Below, piece by piece: positions 17,249 to 25,301 of a stretch of DNA of 64,000 nucleotides (position 1 is the first letter of the stretch; every line of letters begins with the position of its first letter). Below the pieces are notes generated by a model. It made no database searches. It saw only the letters and a list, made by a program, of their open reading frames with translations, and had not been told where the DNA came from. Origin of the DNA: Brucellaceae bacterium (lineage in GTDB: Bacteria > Pseudomonadota > Alphaproteobacteria > Rhizobiales > Rhizobiaceae); assembly GCA_020637755.1 (NCBI GenBank), contig JACKJW010000008.1, positions 62,001-126,000 of the forward strand. The letters run 5' to 3'. Made by a program: the position numbers and the translations under genes.

Positions 17249-18130
17249 ATGGATTTCGGCCCCTACCTCTTCCTTGCCTCGCTTGAAGGCGCTGTCGCGG
17301 CAGCAGTCCTGGCGCTGACGGCAGTAGGCCTGAGCCTCGTCTTCGGCATCATGCGTGTGGTCAACGTCGCCCACGGCGAATTCTTCATGCTGGGCGCGGT
17401 GATCGCCTGGTGGGTGGCTTCCCTTGCAGGCGGACATCCGGCCATCGGCTTTGTGCTGGCACTGGTGATTGCGCCACTTCTCGTCGCCGCCCTTGCAGCT
17501 GCCGCTGATTTTCTCGTGCTCAAGCGGGTGAATTACGATCCCGAAGCCACCATTGTCGCCACCATCGGCCTGCTCTACATCATCCAGCAAACCGTGCTGA
17601 TGACCTACGGACCGGAGGCGCGGCCCGTCGAGCCGCCCTTCAACCACCGTATCTATTTCCCCTGGTTCGGCTATTCCACCTACAAGCTCTTTGTCATTGC
17701 CGCCGCCATCGTCCTGCTGGTGGGTGTCTGGCTGGTCATGACGCGCACGCGCATCGGCATCGTGCTGAGAGCCACCCAGCTTGACCGCGAGACCGCGCTC
17801 GCCTTCGCCATCCCGGTCGATCGCGTCTATGCGCTGACCTTCGGGCTGGGCGCCGGCCTTGCCGCGCTCGGTGCGGTTCTTGTCGTGCCGGTACAGCAGG
17901 CCCACTACCTGATGGGCGGCGATCCGCTGCTGCTGTCTTTCATTGTCGTCATCATCGGCGGCCTCGGCTCGCTTCCCGGCACCGTGGTCGCCGCCGTCAT
18001 CATCGGCATGGCAGACGGCATCATCTCGGTCTTCTTCTCGCCGACGCTCGCCAAGATCATCGCCACGCTTGCCGTGGCCCTCATCCTCGTCTTCCGTCCA
18101 CAGGGCCTGTTCGGGAAGAAGCCGCAATGA
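17249..18130 (+). CDS. ABC importer permease, LivH type
   Basis: First membrane subunit of the branched-chain-type importer; 293 residues, almost entirely hydrophobic segments, with the family sequence ALTAVGLSLVFGIMRVVNVAHGEFFMLGA near the N-terminus (positions about 20-50) and IIGGLGSLPGTVVAA near the C-terminus. It starts 59 bases after the receptor gene and its stop overlaps the next start (ATGA). Together with the LivM-type subunit it forms the translocation pore. Confidence 0.95.
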   Translation: MDFGPYLFLASLEGAVAAAVLALTAVGLSLVFGIMRVVNVAHGEFFMLGAVIAWWVASLAGGHPAIGFVLALVIAPLLVAALAAAADFLVLKRVNYDPEATIVATIGLLYIIQQTVLMTYGPEARPVEPPFNHRIYFPWFGYSTYKLFVIAAAIVLLVGVWLVMTRTRIGIVLRATQLDRETALAFAIPVDRVYALTFGLGAGLAALGAVLVVPVQQAHYLMGGDPLLLSFIVVIIGGLGSLPGTVVAAVIIGMADGIISVFFSPTLAKIIATLAVALILVFRPQGLFGKKPQ

Positions 18131-19071
18131 GCCGGGGCGTAAAATCATTTGCCCTGCATGGCGGCCTCGTCCTGTTGCTCTTCGCGCTGCAATTTGTGCT
18201 GCCGGACTATCACCATGGCAATCTGGCGCGCATCATGGTGCTGTCGGTTTATGCCATGGGCTTCAACATCCTGTTCGGTTACGGCGGGTTGCTCAGCCTG
18301 GGCCATGCGATGTTCTTTGCCGCCGGCATGTACGGCATGGGCCTTGCCATGCAGCATGGCGAAGTCCCGGCTGCGCCCGCACTTCTGATCGGCCTCGCCT
18401 CGGCGCTCGCCCTGTCTGCCGTTGCCGGCTTTCTCGCGCTGCGCACCACCGGCGTTGCCTTCATGATCGTCACGCTGATGTTCTCGCAGGCCGCCTGGCT
18501 GACAATCCTCTACTTCACCCGGTGGACCCGCGGTGACGAAGGCCTTGTCATCCGGCAGGCGCACCGTGCCATTGCCGGGATCGACCTGTCGGACGCGACA
18601 AACCGCTATCTTGCCGCGCTCATCCTGTTTGCCCTCGTGCTGATCGCCACGTCGCGGCTGATCCAGGCGCCCTTCGGCCGCGTGCTTGTCGCCATCCGGG
18701 AAAACGAGGAGCGCACGCGCATGCTGGGCTATGATGTCTTCGCCCACAAGCTCGGGGCCGTCATCCTGTCGGGCACGATCTCAGGCGCATCCGGTGCCGC
18801 CTACGGCCTGCTCTTCGGCTATGTCGGGGCAAGCTTTGCCGCCGTGCAATATTCCATCTTCCCGCTCGTCTGGGTGCTGCTTGGCGGAGCCGGCACCATC
18901 ATCGGCCCCTTCATCGGCACGCTCTTCATGTTCTACCTGATCGACATCGCCAGCGGCCTGACCAGCGCCTACATGCTGGTGGTGGGTGCCGTGCTGGTGC
19001 TGCTCACGCTCTTTGCCCGTGCAGGCATTGCAGGTGAAATCCGGCGGAGGCTGCTGCCATGGCTGCCGTGA
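18127..19071 (+). CDS. ABC importer permease, LivM type
   Basis: Second membrane subunit, 314 residues, with NILFGYGGLLSLGHAMFFA and the cytoplasmic coupling region AIRENEERTRMLGYDVFAHK that contacts the ATPases. Its start overlaps the previous stop, and its end overlaps the ATPase gene by 13 bases, so translation of the operon is coupled throughout. Confidence 0.95.
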   Translation: MSRGVKSFALHGGLVLLLFALQFVLPDYHHGNLARIMVLSVYAMGFNILFGYGGLLSLGHAMFFAAGMYGMGLAMQHGEVPAAPALLIGLASALALSAVAGFLALRTTGVAFMIVTLMFSQAAWLTILYFTRWTRGDEGLVIRQAHRAIAGIDLSDATNRYLAALILFALVLIATSRLIQAPFGRVLVAIRENEERTRMLGYDVFAHKLGAVILSGTISGASGAAYGLLFGYVGASFAAVQYSIFPLVWVLLGGAGTIIGPFIGTLFMFYLIDIASGLTSAYMLVVGAVLVLLTLFARAGIAGEIRRRLLPWLP

Positions 19072-19793
19072 CCCCACTTCTCACCACCCGGGACCTGTCG
19101 AAGAGTTTTGGCGGCCTGCGCGCTGTCCACCGGGTCGATTTCGATCTGGACGCGGGCGAGGTGCGCGCGCTGATCGGCCCAAACGGCGCGGGCAAGACCA
19201 CCTTCGTGTCGCTTCTGTGCGGGCGCATCCCCGCCGATGAAGGCACAGTCTCCTTTGACGGACATGATCTGACCGCCCTTCCCGCCCACAAGCGCATCCA
19301 GGCCGGCATGGCCTACACGTTCCAGATCACCTCGGTTTTCCCGCGTCTGTCACTGCATGAAAACGTGGCGCTCGCCGCGCGCCGCCTGCACGGCTCGGGC
19401 AAGGCGCTGGAGGACGCCGTGGAGGCTGCGCTCGATCGCGCCGGGCTGGCCGGACGCGGCCGTCAACTGGCCGGTGACCTCTCCTACGGCCATCAACGCC
19501 TCACCGAAATCGCCATGGGGATTGTCCAGAAACCGAAGCTGCTCATCCTCGACGAGCCGACCCAGGGACTGGCCGACAGCGAGATCGCCGAGTTCAATGC
19601 GCTGGTGCGTGAACTCGCCGGTGAAACCACCATTCTGCTGATCGAGCACAACATGAACGTGGTCATGGAAGTAGCTGACAGAATTACCGTTCTTGATTTT
19701 GGCGAGGTACTGGCGGAGGGGACACCCGCCTTCATCCGCAGCGATCCGCGCGTCCAGGAAGCCTATTTGGGGAAGAGCCATGCTGGAGCTTGA
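19059..19793 (+). CDS. ABC importer ATPase, LivG type
   Basis: One of two ATP-hydrolysing subunits. Seen: Walker A GPNGAGKTT near residue 39, the LivG-type signature LSYGHQRLTEIAMG, Walker B LLILDEPTQGL and the switch histidine in LLIEHNMNVVM. The 244-residue length is standard. It overlaps both neighbours. Confidence 0.96.
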   Translation: MAAVTPLLTTRDLSKSFGGLRAVHRVDFDLDAGEVRALIGPNGAGKTTFVSLLCGRIPADEGTVSFDGHDLTALPAHKRIQAGMAYTFQITSVFPRLSLHENVALAARRLHGSGKALEDAVEAALDRAGLAGRGRQLAGDLSYGHQRLTEIAMGIVQKPKLLILDEPTQGLADSEIAEFNALVRELAGETTILLIEHNMNVVMEVADRITVLDFGEVLAEGTPAFIRSDPRVQEAYLGKSHAGA

Positions 19794-20475
19794 GGCCATC
19801 CATGCCGCCTATGGCGATGCGCCTGTCCTGCACGGCATTTCGCTTGCCGTCGCGCCGGGCGAGATCCTCTGCCTGCTCGGACGCAACGGAGCGGGAAAAA
19901 CCTCTACCATGAAGGCTATCATGGGCATCCTGCCGCTCACGGGAGGCACGGTCCGCCTCGACGGCGAGCCGTTGTCCGGATTGCCCGCCCATGAGGTGCC
20001 GAAGCGGGGCGTCGGCTACATCCCGCAGGGGCGCCGCCTGTTTTCGGAACTGACTGTCAGCGAGAATCTGGAAATCGGCCTGATGGTGCGCGGCAAGGGC
20101 AAGGCCACCCGCGACCATGTGCTCGGCATGTTCCCGCGACTGCGCGAAAGGCTTCATCAGCGCGCGGGCACCCTGTCGGGTGGAGAACAGCAGATGCTGG
20201 CGACGGCACGCGCGCTCTGCATCGAACCGCGCGTCCTCTTGCTCGATGAGCCGACCGAGGGCCTCCAGCCTTCCATGATCGAGCTGATCCGCAACGTCGT
20301 GGTGGAGATGAAAGCGCGCGGCGCCGCGATTCTGCTGGTCGAACAGCGCGTCGATGCCGTGCTCGAAATTGCCGACCGCGTGGCCTTCATCGAGAACGGC
20401 CGCAACCGCGATACGCTGCCCGCCGCCGCACTGCGCGCCGACCACAGCCTTGTCGAACGTTACGTCGGGGTGTGA
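19780..20475 (+). CDS. ABC importer ATPase, LivF type
   Basis: Second ATPase, 231 residues, with Walker A GRNGAGKTS, signature LSGGEQQMLATARAL and Walker B VLLLDEPTEGL. The start MLELEAIHAAYG is inside the end of the previous gene (14-base overlap); a longer frame has no family similarity. It ends flush against the convergent nicotinamidase gene with no space for a terminator. Confidence 0.96.
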   Translation: MLELEAIHAAYGDAPVLHGISLAVAPGEILCLLGRNGAGKTSTMKAIMGILPLTGGTVRLDGEPLSGLPAHEVPKRGVGYIPQGRRLFSELTVSENLEIGLMVRGKGKATRDHVLGMFPRLRERLHQRAGTLSGGEQQMLATARALCIEPRVLLLDEPTEGLQPSMIELIRNVVVEMKARGAAILLVEQRVDAVLEIADRVAFIENGRNRDTLPAAALRADHSLVERYVGV

Positions 20476-21108
20476 TCAAAGCTCGGCGCTTGTCGTAATC
20501 CGCACGCCCTTGGCCTGCATGCCGGCCATGGCGGCGGCAAGCGAACCGTCGAGATCGATGGCCCGGCAGGCATCGGTCAGCAGCGTCGCGCCAAAACCCT
20601 GTTTCAGCGCATCGATGGCCGAATAATAGACGCAGAAATCGGTCGCCAGGCCGGTCAGCACCACCTGCCCGACACCCCGCTCGCGCAAATAGCCCGCAAG
20701 GCCCGTCTGCGTTTCCTGGTCGTTTTCGAAAAAGGCCGAGTAGCTGTCGATCGGCGCGCGAAACCCCTTGCGGATCACCAGATCAGCCTTGGTCGTGTCG
20801 AGACCGGCATGGAAGGCCGCTCCGTCACTGCCCTGAACGCAGTGCACCGGCCACAGCACCTGCGGGCCATAGGGCATGTCGATCAGAGTGAAGGGATCAT
20901 GACCGGGATGGTTGGCAGCAAAGGAGGAATGGTCGGCCGGGTGCCAATCCTGTGTCAGCACTTTCACCGCGAAACGGTCCTGCAATCCGTTGACGACCGG
21001 CACGACAGCATCGCCATCGCTGACAGCCAGGGCACCGCCAGGGCAGAAATCATTCTGGATGTCGATCATCAGCAGCGCCACGTCCGGGCCGAATGCCTGC
21101 CTTGCCAT
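20476..21108 (-). CDS. pncA: Nicotinamidase/pyrazinamidase-like isochorismatase-fold hydrolase
   Basis: Deamidates nicotinamide to nicotinate in the family archetype. The 210 residues keep the catalytic triad expected for PncA (Asp16 in LLMIDIQNDF, Lys114 in VIRKGF, Cys159 in ATDFCVYYS) and the metal ligands Asp54, His56 (TQDWHP) and His89 (PVHC). Length matches bacterial PncA. It follows marR at 67 bases on the same strand, so it may be cotranscribed with the regulator. Because it lies inside the heterocycle block, it may feed nicotinate, or act on a related amide, rather than serve only NAD recycling. Confidence 0.88.
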   Translation of the reverse strand: MARQAFGPDVALLMIDIQNDFCPGGALAVSDGDAVVPVVNGLQDRFAVKVLTQDWHPADHSSFAANHPGHDPFTLIDMPYGPQVLWPVHCVQGSDGAAFHAGLDTTKADLVIRKGFRAPIDSYSAFFENDQETQTGLAGYLRERGVGQVVLTGLATDFCVYYSAIDALKQGFGATLLTDACRAIDLDGSLAAAMAGMQAKGVRITTSAEL

Positions 21109-21175
21109 GTCAAAACTCCGCTTGCTTTCAGGCCGTCATCGCATGAAGGCGCGCGCCGGGCAACGGGGCTGCGGC

Positions 21176-21637
21176 TCAGGTGATCTTCTGCAAGAGCTCC
21201 ACCAACCGCTCGCGCTCGGCCGGGGCAAGCGGCGCCAGCGTCTGCCGCGTGATCCGGCGCGCCGCATCGAGGCAGTCCGTCACGACGGCGCTGCCCTCTT
21301 CCGACAATTCGATCAGCATGCGCCGCCGGTCGTTCGGATCGGCCTTGGAGCGCACCAGGTCGCGGTCACGCAACCGGTCGATCACGCCCTTGATGGTCGC
21401 GCCGTCCATGGCAGTCTGCCGCCCCAGCTCGTTCTGGCTCAGCGCGCCCATCTGGTTCAGCTTGGCGAGCGCTGCGAACTGCGTGGGTGTCAGGTGGGCT
21501 ATTCCCGAGGCAAAAATGCCGAGATGCCGCTGGTTGGCCTTGCGCAAAAGGTAGCCAACTTGCTCGTCGAGAATATATGTGCCGTCGTCGCTCAAGGATT
21601 TCGCCCGTTTCCACCCGGTGCGTTGAATTGCGTGCAA
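21176..21637 (-). CDS. MarR-family transcriptional regulator
   Basis: A winged-helix repressor of about 153 residues: LTPTQFAALAKLNQMGALSQNELG (helix-turn-helix entry), MDGATIKGVIDRLRDRDLV (recognition helix) and the wing SKADPNDRRRMLIELSEEG. It is divergent from the molybdenum hydroxylase operon, the classical layout for local control by a ligand-released repressor. The start is uncertain: the TTG at 21637 gives the full frame and a TTG at 21595 is an alternative; no in-frame ATG lies near. Confidence 0.9.
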   Translation of the reverse strand: MHAIQRTGWKRAKSLSDDGTYILDEQVGYLLRKANQRHLGIFASGIAHLTPTQFAALAKLNQMGALSQNELGRQTAMDGATIKGVIDRLRDRDLVRSKADPNDRRRMLIELSEEGSAVVTDCLDAARRITRQTLAPLAPAERERLVELLQKIT

Positions 21638-21646
21638 TCATCCGTG

Positions 21647-21683
21647 TTGACACCCCCCGGAGGCAAGCGCAAAATCCGTTTGC
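21647..21683 (+). promoter_or_regulatory. Promoter with overlapping inverted repeat before the molybdenum hydroxylase operon
   Basis: A consensus -35 box TTGACA (21647-21652), a 17-base spacer and a -10-like CAAAAT (21670-21675). The -10 lies inside the inverted repeat GCAAA-N5-TTTGC (21669-21683), so a protein bound there would block RNA polymerase. This fits repression by the divergent MarR protein. The boxes are visible; the function is inferred. Confidence 0.5.
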
Positions 21684-21690
21684 ATACCAA
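21679..21690 (-). promoter_or_regulatory. Second TTGGTATGC(A/G)AA element
   Basis: On the minus strand this reads TTGGTATGCAAA, an 11-of-12 match to the element before hyuA. It overlaps the right arm of the dyad that covers the -10 box. It could be part of a shared operator for the catabolic block. Confidence 0.35.
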
Positions 21691-21732
21691 TGAAAAGCGG
21701 AATTCAGCGTCAAACCGGAGGAATCGGCACCG

Positions 21733-22575
21733 GTGAGCTATGGTCGGCCCGCAACGCTTCGAGAGGCGGTCACTTGGCTGCAAGGCCATCCGGCCACCAT
21801 TGCCGCGGGATGCACGGACCTGTTTGCGGCCACGCCCAGCCAGACACTCGCCGGGCCGGTGCTCGACATTACGGCCATAGAGGAGCTTTCGGGCATTTCG
21901 CAATCGCCCTCTGGCTGGCGGATCGGGGCGGCCACCCGATGGAGTGCGGTTGCGAAAGCCGCCCTGCCCCCGGCCTTCGACGCACTGAAGCATGCTGCGC
22001 GCGAAATCGGTTCCGTGCAGATCCAGAACGCGGGCACCATCGGAGGAAATCTCTGCAATGCCTCGCCGGCCGCCGATGGCGTTCCGCCGCTGCTGGTCCT
22101 TGATGCAAGTGTCGAGATTGCCGGGCCCGGGGGCTCGCGCCTGCTTCCGCTTGCAAGCTTCATCACCGGACCACGCCGGACCGCCCTCGCACCCGGTGAG
22201 ATTCTTGCCGCCATCCAAGTCCCCGCTTCGGCGGCCGGGGGCCACTCGGCCTTCCTGAAACTCGGCGCGCGGGCTTCCCTCGTCATCTCCATCTTGATGG
22301 CCGCCGTACGTGTCAGCGTAACAGACGGGCGCGTCGCCTCCGTCGCGATCAGTATCGGCGCCTGCAGTCCCGTGGCGGTGCGCCTGCCGGCGCTCGAAGC
22401 CGCCCTCCAAGGCATCCCGGTCAATGACGCAATCGGCCTCGTCACATCCTTTGACTTCACCTCAGTGCTGGCCCCCATTGCCGATGTACGCGCGGACGAA
22501 GCCTACCGTTTGCAGGCCGCCCGAGAACTGGTGGCCCGCGCCCTCGCCCGTGTCCTCGACGGAGAGCGGACATGA
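21733..22575 (+). CDS. Molybdenum hydroxylase FAD-binding subunit (CoxM/XdhB type)
   Basis: Medium subunit that passes electrons from the FeS domains through FAD. The 280 residues hold the second FAD motif GTIGGNLCNASPAAD. The first motif reads AAGCTDL where AGGTDL is usual, a substitution worth noting. The start is a GTG with GGAGG 11 bases before it, and the stop overlaps the next start (ATGA). It belongs to a five-gene operon with the FeS-Mo subunit, the Hnr-like protein, UPF0280 and the amino-acid-synthesis-family protein. Confidence 0.9.
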   Translation: MSYGRPATLREAVTWLQGHPATIAAGCTDLFAATPSQTLAGPVLDITAIEELSGISQSPSGWRIGAATRWSAVAKAALPPAFDALKHAAREIGSVQIQNAGTIGGNLCNASPAADGVPPLLVLDASVEIAGPGGSRLLPLASFITGPRRTALAPGEILAAIQVPASAAGGHSAFLKLGARASLVISILMAAVRVSVTDGRVASVAISIGACSPVAVRLPALEAALQGIPVNDAIGLVTSFDFTSVLAPIADVRADEAYRLQAARELVARALARVLDGERT

Positions 22576-25301
22576 CCGCCCGGCTGAACGTCAACGGCAA
22601 GATGCTGGATATTGCCGGGGCTTCGCCGGGCACGCGGCTGCTCGAAATATTACGCGAACATGCGGGGTTGCGCGGCACCAAATCCGGCTGCGATGCAGGT
22701 GACTGCGGGGCCTGTACGGTGCTGCTTGACGGTGAACCGGCGTGTGCCTGCCTGACACCGCTCGCCCAATGCGATGGCCGCGCGATAACGACCGTTGAGG
22801 GACTGACCGGACCCGCTACCGGCCGCCTGCGCGCGGCCTTCCTGCGCCATGGCGCGGCCCAATGCGGCATCTGCACGCCGGGCATGCTGGTCGCCGCCGT
22901 CGCGCTGCTGTCGGACAACCCCGCCCCCACCCGCAGCGAGGCGCGGGATGCACTGGGCGGCGTGCTCTGCCGCTGCACCGGATATGCCAAGATTATCGAT
23001 GCCGTATGCGATACCAGCGAGGTACCGGAACCCTCTGCCGTACCGGCCGCCGGGCACGCCGTTGGTGCGGCCATTCCCCGCGTGGACGGCCTTTGCAAGG
23101 TGGACGGCACGGAATCCTTCGGCGGCGACGAATGGCCGGACGGCGCACTTCTGGTCCGCGCCATTCGCAGCCCGCATCATGCCGCCCGCTTTGCCTTCGG
23201 CGATCTGGAGGCCTGGAAACGCGCCACACCCGGTGTCGAAGCCGTGTTCACCGCCGCCGACATTCCCGGCGAGAACCGCTTTGGCGTCATCCCGCCCTTT
23301 GCCGACCAGCCGGCGCTCGCGTCGGGCAAGGCACGCTTTCGTGGCGAAGCCGTCGCGCTGGTCGCGGGCAGCAGCGCCTATCTGCGCGACATGGACCTCT
23401 CTTCCTTTCCGGTTCGCTGGCAGCCGGAGCCGGACCTCCTCACCATCGATTCCGCAACAGCCGATGGCGCGGTCCTGCTGCATGAGGCACGCCCGGGCAA
23501 CCTGCTGGTCACCGGAAAGGTGAAATGCGGCGATGCCGAAAGCGCACTCAAGACTTCCGCACATATGGCATCCGGCACCATCCGCACTGCATGGGTGGAA
23601 CACGCCTATATCGAGCCGGAGGCCGGTTTCGCCGTAATGGAGGGCGATATGCTCGTCATCCGCGCCTGCACGCAGGCGCCCGTCATGGATCAGGAGGATA
23701 CAGCCCGTGTGCTCGGCCGGCCGAAGGAGCGCGTGCGAATCATCCCGGCGGCCACTGGCGGCGGCTTCGGCTCCAAGCTCGACGTGTCGCTCCAGCCCCT
23801 GATCGGCTTGGTGGCGCTCAAGACGGGCAAGCCGGCCCGGATGGTCTACAGCCGCGCCGAATCGATGATGTCCACCACCAAGCGCCATCCCGCGCAGATG
23901 GAAGCCACCATCGGCACTGACGCCGCCGGGCGCATCACCGCCATGCGTTTCGAGGGTCAGTTCAACACTGGCGCCTATGCCAGTTGGGGGCCGACCGTGG
24001 CGTCCCGCGTGCCGGTCCATGCCTCAGGGCCCTATCGAACGCCGCATTACGAGGCCAAGGCCCATGCCATCCACACCAACGGGCCGGTTTCGGGCGCGTT
24101 TCGAGGGTTCGGCGTGCCGCAGGCCGCCATCATGCAGGAAACGCTTTACGACGAGCTGGCCGAAAGGAACGGCATGGACCGCCTTGCCTTCCGCCGCCTC
24201 AATGCGCTCGGCGAGGAGGATCGCTCGGTCTGCGGACAGGTGATGGCCGGCGCGGGCATCCGCGACTGTCTGGACGCGCTGAAGCCGCATTGGGAAGAGG
24301 CGCTGGCGCAAGCCACTGCTTTCAACGAAGCTCCGCGAAGCCCGCTGCGCATGGGTGTGGGCATCGCCTCCTGCTGGTACGGTTGCGGCAATACCGCCCT
24401 GCCCAATCCGTCCACCATGCGCGCCGGGATCACCCCGGACGGCCGCCTCGTGCTGCATCAGGGCGCGACCGACATCGGACAGGGATCAAACACCGTCATC
24501 AGCCAGATTTTCGCCGATGCGCTGGGTGTGCCACTTGATCGTATCGGGCGGATCGGCCCCGATACGCACCGCACGCCCGATGGCGGCAAGACCTCCGCTT
24601 CGCGCCAGACGGTCGTTTCGGGCAAGGCGGCGCTTCTCGCCGGGCGTACGCTGCGCGCGGCCATACTGCGCCACGCCAACATGGGAGACAGCGCCACAAT
24701 CACATTCGGTTCGGGCGAACTTTCCGTGGCCGAGGCCGGCCAGGCCCGCACCATCGCGCTGGCATCCCTGCCGGTGGACGCCCGCGGTTATGTGTTCAGC
24801 GCCGAGGAAAGCTACGATCCTCCCACCGAACCGCTCGATGAAAATGGCCAGGGCAAGCCCTACGCGGTCTATGGCTATGGCGCACAGATCGCACTTGTGA
24901 CCGTGGACATGGCGCTGGGTCTGGTGAAGGTGAAGCGCATCATTGCCGCCCATGATGTCGGCCGGGCCATCAACCCGCTGCTGGCGCAAGGCCAGATCGA
25001 AGGCGGCATCGCGCAGGGCCTTGGCCTCGCGCTGATGGAGGATTACATCCCCGGACGGACCGAGAACCTGCACGACTACCTGATCCCGACCGCCGGCGAC
25101 ATGCCGGAAATCACCTCGATCCTGGTCGAGAAGCCTGATCCCGAAGGCCCCTTGGGTGCCAAGGGCCTCGGTGAACACGTGCTGATCCCGACCGCTCCGG
25201 CGATCCTCAATGCCATCCGGCATGCCTCCGGCGCCCGCATCACCACATTGCCCGCCTTGCCGCACCGGGTTCTGGCGGCCATCAGGGAGGCGATTCGATG
25301 A
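22572..25301 (+). CDS. Molybdenum hydroxylase, fused [2Fe-2S] and molybdopterin subunit
   Basis: Catalytic subunit of a xanthine-dehydrogenase-family hydroxylase, 909 residues. Residues 1-150 carry two [2Fe-2S] clusters: C40, C45, C48, C60 (plant type) and C98, C101, C133, C135. The rest is the molybdopterin part, with GGGFGSKLD, the AFRGFGVPQA loop and the C-terminal LGAKGLGEH bearing the catalytic glutamate. In CoxMSL-type enzymes FeS and Mo parts are separate; this fusion and its length resemble Mop-type aldehyde oxidoreductase, yet a separate FAD subunit is kept. The family hydroxylates N-heterocycles (xanthine, nicotinate, isoquinoline) or oxidises aldehydes. Context favours an N-heterocycle. 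Confidence 0.93.
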   Translation: MTARLNVNGKMLDIAGASPGTRLLEILREHAGLRGTKSGCDAGDCGACTVLLDGEPACACLTPLAQCDGRAITTVEGLTGPATGRLRAAFLRHGAAQCGICTPGMLVAAVALLSDNPAPTRSEARDALGGVLCRCTGYAKIIDAVCDTSEVPEPSAVPAAGHAVGAAIPRVDGLCKVDGTESFGGDEWPDGALLVRAIRSPHHAARFAFGDLEAWKRATPGVEAVFTAADIPGENRFGVIPPFADQPALASGKARFRGEAVALVAGSSAYLRDMDLSSFPVRWQPEPDLLTIDSATADGAVLLHEARPGNLLVTGKVKCGDAESALKTSAHMASGTIRTAWVEHAYIEPEAGFAVMEGDMLVIRACTQAPVMDQEDTARVLGRPKERVRIIPAATGGGFGSKLDVSLQPLIGLVALKTGKPARMVYSRAESMMSTTKRHPAQMEATIGTDAAGRITAMRFEGQFNTGAYASWGPTVASRVPVHASGPYRTPHYEAKAHAIHTNGPVSGAFRGFGVPQAAIMQETLYDELAERNGMDRLAFRRLNALGEEDRSVCGQVMAGAGIRDCLDALKPHWEEALAQATAFNEAPRSPLRMGVGIASCWYGCGNTALPNPSTMRAGITPDGRLVLHQGATDIGQGSNTVISQIFADALGVPLDRIGRIGPDTHRTPDGGKTSASRQTVVSGKAALLAGRTLRAAILRHANMGDSATITFGSGELSVAEAGQARTIALASLPVDARGYVFSAEESYDPPTEPLDENGQGKPYAVYGYGAQIALVTVDMALGLVKVKRIIAAHDVGRAINPLLAQGQIEGGIAQGLGLALMEDYIPGRTENLHDYLIPTAGDMPEITSILVEKPDPEGPLGAKGLGEHVLIPTAPAILNAIRHASGARITTLPALPHRVLAAIREAIR

